Assembly (NCBI GenBank): GCA_947568835.1
Contig: OX387609.1
Coordinates: 6,773,660-6,837,659 of the forward strand
Direction of reading: 5' to 3'
Length of the DNA: 64,000 bases
Source: Protonemura montana
Taxonomy: Eukaryota; Arthropoda; Insecta; Plecoptera; Nemouridae
Shown here piece after piece: positions 58,501-64,000 of the stretch. The notes under the pieces were generated by a model. The model was not told where the DNA came from and made no database searches. It saw only the letters and a list, made by a program, of their open reading frames with translations. The translations under genes and the position numbers were made by a program. Numbering within the stretch: position 1 is the stretch's first letter; each line of letters begins with the position of its first letter.

Positions 58501-61500
58501 TGATGCCCTTCCAAACCAAAATAATATTATTTCTGTTATGAAATGTATTATGTTTTAACATATGCTTTCATTAAGACACAAACAATCATTTCAGTGATGA
58601 ACAGAAATGGTTTGCCTAGATGGTAATAGTTCCCAAAAAGCCAGATACAGGAGAACTACATGGGTACCTAAGAGCAACGGATTATAAGTTTTTGAGATCA
58701 GTGGGTAAAAAAAAGCAAAACTCTTAAGAGAAAAACAGTCAATTGCTCAGTTATAATAATCACAAATATTCATGCAAAATCATTCAGTGCTACAGAATCC
58801 CTCGTCTCCATGTTTAATGGTGCCATCACCATGATCTTAGCAAGTTTCCCCTTCGGCCAACACACCACATTCTTTGACCTACCATAACACTAAACCAAAA
58901 GTTAAAAATGCATCATTCACAGCTCTAAGAAAGCATGTTTTTCAGCAGATTCCTTAAGAGGTCAACTCGAAGCACAGCCTGCCGCAAGGCAAGAAAATGA
59001 AGGAATTCCACCAAGGGAAGCTGTTCTAGTATCCAAATGTACTTTAGATGTAAAGTTTGAAAGAGAACCTGAGAGTCCAATTTCAAGAGTGATTGGAGAA
59101 GAAAAGGTAGCCAGGGAAGACACAGGCAATGAGGACATCAATATCAACCATCCAGTTGGTGCTCAATTGCTCCATGAAATGGATAGAGATGCGGATCAGT
59201 CATCCCATATCTCACTAAATTCAAGAGACCACGGAAGATGTTCAGGAGAGGAATGGCCTCCATATGATGCTGGCGTTAACAATAAAGTGTCTCAAGACCG
59301 AGACGTCAAGCCAGCAGATGAGGATGAGCCATCAACGTACGCACACATGACTCCGCACGATTCGTTGGAAAAGGGAATCAAAGAATGGCCGTCGTACAGT
59401 GACATTGTCTTAATGGCTAAAACGCTAGGTTTAGACGATGAGCCATGGGAAATCAACGTGTCCCCTACAACAAACGAAAGAGATGACTCGGCCGAAGAAG
59501 ACGAGGAGAGTAGCCACCTGGCTAAAGAAAAAGCTATAAAAGAAATAGAAGAAAAAGGAGAAGAGAGCACCAAGGCATATGCAGCCCTCATCCATGAGAA
59601 GAAGGAGGCGGGTGACATGGGCCAAATGAAAGTGGCAGTTGATCTCAATGAGAAGAGCGAAGAATGGCCATCAAACGAAGCCATTCTTTGGATAGCTGAA
59701 ACGCTTGAATCCAAAAAAAAAAGAAAATGGGAACCCCAAGGATCCCCTTCAACAGACAAAAATGATAACTTGGCTAAAGAAGACCAACTGAAGGGACATG
59801 CACCAGATAAACCGCAAGTCGAGAAGGGCAAATACATCGACCACCCGGCTGAAGATGTGGAAGTGACATCCCAGGAATCATTAATCTCCAAAATATTGGT
59901 CAATCACGCGTCCGTTCAAATCGACAAAGACAACGACTCGGCTGACAAAGACCATGAGAAGCAACGTGCTTTCGATGACCTACATTCCCAGATGGGCAAG
60001 TTCAACAACCACACAGCTGATACCACAGAGGAATTTAACATAAACGCAAACTATCACGGAGACACTACAGTATTGAAGACTGTGACAGTCTATGAAGAGG
60101 GAGAGGCCATGTATGTGGAAACAATACTCTTTATCCCACACGGCGAAATTAACGTCGCAGAAGATGAGGGGTACTCCCCAACTGATGCAATGCATGATGA
60201 CCTATTGGACGATAACCATTCAACTGATCCCATTGCATTAGGGAAAAACGATATTGGTCACCTATATAAAGTAGAAGGCTCTGATAAAAGAGGAGTCAGC
60301 CGCACTCCTGAAAATGAGGATGAGCCAAATTCCGAAATATGGGAAACGAACCGATCCATTCAGGCAGCTGCAGGGGATGACTTGGCTACAGAAGACCAAC
60401 AGAAGGGACATGCACCAGATAAACCGCAAGTCGAGAAGGGCGAATGCATGGACCACCAGGCTGAAGATGAGGAAGTGACATCCAAGGAATCAATCATTTC
60501 CGAAAAATGGGTCAATCACACGTCCGATCAGACTGACAAAATCGATGACTCAGACGACGAAGACTGGGATAGCGATGAATGGCCTTCGTACGAAGACTTG
60601 TTATTCCTGGCTAACCAGCAGGAAGCTGAAGAATATGGATGGGAAACCAAAGAGTACCACACAACAAACGAAAGAGATGACTCGAACGACGAAGACCAGG
60701 AGAATGGCAACTCAGTGAAGGAATCGCATTCCGACATAGGCAAAACCACCGACCACCTGGCTAAAACCAATGTAACAGAGCAAACCAAGGTATTTGGAAA
60801 TGACCCGGCTGACGAAGACCACGAGAAGCAACGTGCTTTCGATGACCTACATGCCCAGATGGGCACATTCAACAACCACACGGCTGAGCCCACAGAGGAA
60901 TCAAACACAAACGAAAACTATCACGGAGAAGCCACAGTTATGAAGACGCTGACCGTCTATGAAGAGGGAGAGGCCATGTATGTGGAAACAATACTCTTTA
61001 TCCCACATAGCGAAATTAATTTCGCAGAGGATGAGGGGTACTCCCCAACTGATGAAGTGCATGATGACTTCTACCTATTGGACGATAACCATTCAACTGA
61101 TCCCATTGCATTAGGGAAAAACGATATTGGTCACCTAGATAAAGTAGAAGGTTGCGATAAAAGAGGAGTCAGCCGCACTCCTGAAAATGAGGATGAGCTA
61201 AATTCCGAAATATGGGAAACAAACCGATCCATTCAGGCAGCTGCAGGGGATAACTTGGCTACAGAAGACCAACAGAAGGGACATGCACCAGATAAACCAC
61301 AAGACGAGAAGGGCGAATGCATAGACCACCCGGCTGAAGATGAGCAAGTGACATCCAAGGAATCAATAATTTCTCAATTATGGGTCAATCACGCATCCGA
61401 TCAGACTGACAAAATTGATGACTCGGATGACGAAGACGGGGATAGCGATGAATGGCCTTCGGACGAAGAAGACAGGGATAGCGATGAATGGCCTTCGTAC

Positions 61501-63571
61501 GAAGACGTAATATTCATGGCTAACCAGCAGAAATCAGACGATGATGGATGGGAAACCAAAGAGTACCCCACAACAAACGAAAGAGATGACTCTAACGACG
61601 AAGACCAGGAGAATGGCAACGCAGTGAAGGAATCGCATCCCGACATGGGCAATACCACCGACCACCTGGCTAAAACCAATGTAACAGAGCAAACCAAGGT
61701 ATTTGGGAATGACTCGGCTGACGAAGACCAGGAGAAGCAACGCGCTTTTGAAGACCTACATGGCCAGATGGGCACATTCAACAGCCACACGGCTGAACTC
61801 ACAGAGGAATTGAACACAAACGCAAACTATCACGGAGATGATACAGTTTTGAAGTCTGTGACAGTCTATGAAGAGGGAGAGGCCATGTATGTGGAAACAA
61901 TACTCTTTATCCCACATAGCGAAATTAATGTCGCAGAGGATGAGGGTGATGAAATGCATGATGACTACTACCAATCGGAAATTTTCTATGCGGACATGAG
62001 GACCATGATGCTGAAAGAGGAGGACGTCTGGGAAGGCCACGGAGACATCGGCCCAGTGGGACAGATGGTTCATCCAAGGAGCACCATGTTGCTGATAGAG
62101 GAGGACGTGTGGGAAGGCCACGGAGACATCGGCCCCGTGGGACAGATGGTTCTTCCAAGGAGCACCATGATGCTGAAAGAGAAGGACGTATGGGAAGGCC
62201 ACGGAGACATCGGCCCAGTGAGACAGATGGTTCTTCCAAGGAGCACCATGATCCTGAAAGAGGACGTCTGGGAAGACCACGGAGACATCGGCCCAGTGGG
62301 ACAGATGGTTCTTCCAAGGAGCACCATGATCCTGAAAGAGGAGGACGTCTGGGAAGGCCACGGAGACATCGGCCCAGTGGGACAGATGGCTCTTCCAAGG
62401 AGCACCATGATGCTGAAAGAGGAGGACGTATGGGAAGGCCACGGAGACATCGGCCTAGTGGGACCGATGGTTCTTCCAAGGAGCACCATGGTGCTGAAAG
62501 ATGAGGACGTGTGGGAAGGCCACGAAGACATCGGCCCAGTGGGACAGATGGTTCTTCCAACGAGCACCATGTTGCTGAAAGAGGAGGACATCTGGGAAGG
62601 CAACGGTGACATCGACTTAGAAGACCAGGGAGCACGGCACGTTCAGAAACCTTGTTCGGGGATTAAACTACTCGACGAGTGTCGAGGGGGAGAAGCTTCC
62701 TTTCTGCAAGAAGAGGTTGTTTACCAGAAACGGAAATCCAAGTGGAAAAGGACGAAAAGGCTCCTTAGAAGACTAATACCTAGTTTTATAAGAAGTGGTT
62801 TAAGTCGTTGTAGCAAATCACTTTGAAATACAGATTTTTTCTTACCATTGACCTGGTATGTTTTTTCTAAAACATTAATTGTCTTGATGTTTCTTATTAA
62901 TGAGCCCACTACCAGATACGAACCTACCCTCTATTAGTCTTGAGGTTACAGCAAGACTCTTAAATGGTTTAATATAACGCAATATGTAACGATTTAAACA
63001 TCTTCCATTACAAATTATTGCGAAGGTCTCTCCGGCTTAAATTCTTTACTGTGAATACAACGCTGCACAACTGCACGACCACAGGTAAGTTGCAGTACCT
63101 CACTTCTGTACACAATCTGAATTTCCCCAATTTAAGACACTTTATCCTGATGCTTGCAATGCAATAAATATTATCCCCATGCACATGTTAATGAAAAATT
63201 GAAGAAAAAAAATAAATAATGGGATATTTATGCACTTTATATAGGTTGATATATGGGTTGTTCATTATGGCTAGCTCTTAAGGAACAAGTAAAATGATTT
63301 GAAGGCTATATAAAAAGGAGCTTCTCTCACATGATCAACAAATAACACTAAGAAAAATCCCCCAAAAAAATGGCAAATTTGCAATCCTCTAGTCTATCTG
63401 GCACTGCCAAAAAGAATGAAAATCATGCTACGGTAAAGTTGTCACATACCTTCGGCAGCTTCTTCAGCTCGACATTCATCTTGGGCGCACACAGACGAGC
63501 TTGCGGTGAAGGCAGACACTCGGTCATCTGGTTTACCTTCTTAGCAGCCACCCTCTTGTTGGCTTGCCCCT
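43522..63571 (-). CDS. Top2: DNA topoisomerase II, C-terminal exons (partial)
   Basis: Seven exons, 5' to 3' on the minus strand: 63571-63450, 49006-48851, 47283-47100, 46559-46473, 45302-45189, 44266-44055, 43692-43522 (stop TCA on plus at 43522-43524). All borders are GT-AG and phases join. The translation follows the C-terminal domain of animal topoisomerase II in order: KKVNQMTECLPSPQARL, VSLEQRLG, LKQAKISFGKKSSPKKRDPY, acidic SDSEDDSDADSDVDF, RKTDSTTEEESDASF, and the end TKPTKYNFGGDDDEDQDEEVSF. This tail, rich in nuclear-localisation and phosphorylation-type sites, directs the nuclear enzyme to chromatin. ATPase and cleavage domains lie beyond the right edge. A 14.4-kb intron (49007-63449) contains an unrelated opposite-strand gene. 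Confidence 0.93.
44425..44505 (+). repeat. Partial 114-bp satellite unit
   Basis: AAGGTTCAATGGTAG, CCATTGGGATGCTGAGATTGCC and CTCAATTCTGCTATCTTATG match the satellite at 13552-14110. It lies in a Top2 intron. Confidence 0.75.
44558..44812. mobile_element. Inverted-repeat element enclosing a tRNA-like sequence
   Basis: Arms ATTATTAGGAACACTACTACC (about 44573) and GGTAGTAGTGTTCCTAATAAT (about 44733) are exact complements. Between them lies a tRNA-like stretch with an A-box-like TAGCTCAATGGGTTAG and a B-box-like GGAGTTTGAGTCCC, ending GGGCACCA. The acceptor stem does not pair properly, so it is not a tRNA gene. Fragments occur at 7625, 10650, 12255 and 22673. Confidence 0.7.
47835..48370 (+). 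repeat. 201-bp tandem repeat (about 2.6 units) in a Top2 intron
   Basis: TGGAAAAGGCGTGCAAGGAACAC starts at 47840, 48041 and (as TGAAAAAGGC) 48241. Units also share CCAGCGCCTGGCAAACAACGCACCGCC and CACCACCATCGAAAGGTGG. Open frames here are repeat artefacts. Confidence 0.93.
48640..48815 (+). mobile_element. 5S-derived SINE, degenerate 3' fragment (copy 8)
   Basis: CATCCTTCGCAAAGGACACTAACCCGG, CAGGTTTCCTCATCTTCCTTCTTGACTAGGCTA and CCAGGAGTCAAAACAAAGC follow the SINE body and tail with many changes. It ends about 35 bp from the Top2 exon at 48851. Confidence 0.65.
49557..49571 (+). promoter_or_regulatory. RFX X-box-like motif upstream of copy A
   Basis: GTTGTCGGTGGCAAC fits the X-box pattern RYYNYY-N3-RRNRAC. 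A second imperfect pair, GTTGCCATGGAAAAGCAAC, is at 49593-49611. Both lie within 210 bp of the first-exon ATG. RFX factors bind such sites in promoters of ciliary genes. Pattern match only. Confidence 0.45.
49766..51459 (+). CDS. Unknown modular acidic protein, copy A (shortened)
   Basis: Not a family I recognise. Exon 1 is 49766-49811 (MTSLEGKSVIKAAIE, phase 1, donor GTGAGT); exon 2 is 50668-51459, ending ATTG before GTGAGT, phase 1 again. Exon 2 encodes a hydrophilic, Glu/Gln/Ala-rich chain: PDGGEGVSLYPDWLKERRKM, a Glu/Arg-rich part, MSLSAMSLTAISQVLASAGQDQQ, an EEQAAA repeat, then one module ending GADCVIAEIAQSQNM...AEPSIG. No signal peptide or membrane segment. The end of exon 2 joins what copy B has in its second and fifth exons, so copy A has lost the part between. 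No further exon is evident before copy B; it may be a pseudogene, or splice in phase to copy B exons. Confidence 0.55.
49901..50113 (+). other. Small open frame inside intron 1 of copy A
   Basis: From the ATG at 49901: MHRVDFNQEWELSLRAAV..., about 70 residues, with a helical-looking ALILALQGVNDPATRGNGSA. Its frame cannot follow exon 1, because a phase-1 join here meets TAG at once. In copy B a T-to-A change shortens it. It may be an alternative first exon, a relic, or chance. Confidence 0.25.
50371..50456. repeat. GGTAT pentanucleotide microsatellite (copy A)
   Basis: Imperfect GGTAT/GGAAT/GGCAT repeats in intron 1. The homologous tract in copy B (55327-55406) is a little shorter. Confidence 0.93.
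53069..53112. repeat. Perfect hairpin inside the transposon
   Basis: GATGTAATATTTTCACATTTT is followed at once by its reverse complement ending AATATTACATC, giving a near loopless hairpin. Confidence 0.85.
53308..53738. repeat. Nested palindrome, arms about 170 bp
   Basis: The left arm (CTTATACCGTTGAGTGTAGG... to TCTCGTAGGTTACTC) is the imperfect reverse complement of the right arm (GAGTTAACCTACGAGAAATATCG... to ACACTCAACGCTTATACC). The spacer includes TCAATCGTTGAGG, related to the family C block CCTCAACGATTGA. It looks like a family C-type foldback element inserted into the larger transposon. Confidence 0.82.
54512..54526 (+). promoter_or_regulatory. RFX X-box-like motif upstream of copy B
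   Basis: GTTGTCGGTGGCAAC, identical to the copy A site, with the second imperfect pair GTTGCCATGGAAAAGCAAC at 54548-54566; the first exon starts at 54721. Preservation in both copies may reflect only recent duplication. Confidence 0.45.
54721..62826 (+). CDS. Unknown modular acidic repeat protein, copy B (full gene)
   Basis: Not a family I recognise. Exons: 54721-54766 (MSSLEGKSVIKAAIE), 55620-56630, 56809-56926, 57061-57195, 57307-57465 and about 58948-62826 (tandem CAG acceptors). Every junction is phase 1; donors read GTGAGT. Exon 2 has an EEQAAA-type segment, then helical modules, each with VYWxMVRxGADxVIxALA and EFDRxLxE-like parts; exons 4 and 5 carry one module each. The last exon (about 1290 codons) holds acidic repeats (EEWPS, SDDED, NERDDS; VYEEGEAMYVETILFIPH three times), eight 27-residue EEDVWEGHGDIGPVGQM repeats and a basic tail RKSKWKRTKRLLRR. 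No signal peptide or membrane segment. It lies antisense in a Top2 intron. Function unknown. Confidence 0.7.
59809..61976 (+). repeat. Large coding repeats in the last exon
   Basis: DKPQ(V/D)EKGE/K starts three units near 59809, 60419 and 61289. Units two and three are about 870 bp and near identical; unit one lacks about 260 bp with the DSDDED...ANQQ segment. Each ends with YHGD/E...VYEEGEAMYVETILFIPH. Confidence 0.88.
62016..62620 (+). repeat. Eight 81-bp coding repeats (27 residues each)
   Basis: GAGGACGT(C/G)TGGGAAGGCCACGGAGACATCGG recurs every 81 bp; one unit has lost a codon (78 bp). Consensus EEDVWEGHGDIGPVGQMVLPRSTM-LK. The minus strand is also open across the array, which gives spurious antisense frames. 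Confidence 0.95.
62827..63449. other. 3' flank of the nested gene, within the Top2 intron
   Basis: No gene supported. AATAAA in TGCAATAAATATT near 63162 is a possible polyadenylation signal for the plus-strand gene. Confidence 0.4.
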
Positions 63572-63689
63572 CTGAAACATAGGCATACTTTCACGGCCTG
63601 GCCTTCGACATTCGTGGCAGCCAAATCTCAACAGATCTGTTGAGTCCGCTGGATTGTTTCGTTTGGGCTATCCAGGGTTACTTATCTCC

Positions 63690-63960
63690 CGTCTAGGTTG
63701 GGGTTACTGCTTGGTGCTATGGTGGTGCCAGTAAGCACGGTGCTACTGACGGTAATACCAGGGTTACGATCATCGCTTTAGGTCGGGGTTACTGCATGGT
63801 GCTATGGTGGTGCTATGGTGGTGCTATGGTGGTGCCAGTTAGCACGGTACTGATTGGTGCTATTGTGGTGCTAGTTAGCTTATTGCTATTGACAGCAATA
63901 CCAGGGTCACTAACCACCACTTTAGGTTGGGGTTTCTGCTTGGTGCAATGGAGGTGATAG
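63690..63960 (+). repeat. Degenerate GGTTACTG/GGTGCTATGGTGG repeats
   Basis: TTGGGGTTACTGCTTGGTGC-like words followed by runs of GGTGCTATGGT and AGTTAGCACGGTACT repeat irregularly. This lies in the Top2 intron upstream of the exon at 63450-63571. Confidence 0.75.
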
Positions 63961-64000
63961 GTAAGGTAACACAAACAAAACCCGGCTAAAAACGAAACTC

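Noticed and set aside
61756..62635. Antisense frames of 180-236 codons over the last exon of the nested gene
   Set aside because: They mirror the 81-bp repeats; the sense frame is continuous for 3.7 kb and joins upstream exons in phase.

Overview
The window is eukaryotic nuclear DNA: split genes with GT-AG introns, an intact LTR retrotransposon, several interspersed repeat families and many satellites. Four intronless seven-transmembrane proteins of the insect gustatory-receptor type (7tm_7) point to an arthropod, most likely an insect. The species cannot be named from the sequence.

Layout. 0.3-10.4 kb: four gustatory-receptor genes (one on -, three on +), with a 43-bp minisatellite between the first two. 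10.4-19.6 kb: no gene I can support; it holds copies of a 5S-rRNA-derived SINE, a 114-bp satellite and a dispersed AT-rich element. 19.6-36.9 kb (+): a TTLL2-like tubulin polyglutamylase gene of ten recognisable exons. Its introns hold a complete Ty3/gypsy element in antisense (24581-30028, two 224-bp LTRs with no difference seen, CTGG target duplication), several SINE copies and 43-, 71- and 114-bp tandem arrays. 37.6-41.4 kb (+): a complete eight-exon TTLL1-like gene. 43.5-63.6 kb (-): the last seven coding exons of DNA topoisomerase II, its acidic/basic C-terminal domain; the catalytic part lies beyond the right edge.

The most unusual part is the 14.4-kb Top2 intron (49007-63449). On the opposite strand it contains a gene family I do not recognise. 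One unit is present as a tandem duplication (about 49.33-52.15 kb and 52.15-58.14 kb). Each copy has a 46-nt first exon and a large acidic exon; the second copy adds three small exons and a 3.9-kb last exon. All its introns are phase 1. The small exons and the end of the large exon share a degenerate helical module around a YWxMVRxGADxVI motif; the last exon encodes large acidic repeats, eight 27-residue repeats and a basic tail. The first copy has lost the exons in between by an internal deletion. The second carries a 2.1-kb inverted-repeat transposon whose empty site is preserved in the first. Paired RFX X-box-like motifs precede both first exons, which, beside two tubulin glutamylase genes, hints at expression in ciliated or flagellated cells; that is inference.

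How the genes relate: TTLL1 and TTLL2 are in tandem and both should add glutamate side chains to tubulin; Top2 converges on TTLL1; the receptor cluster is unrelated in function.
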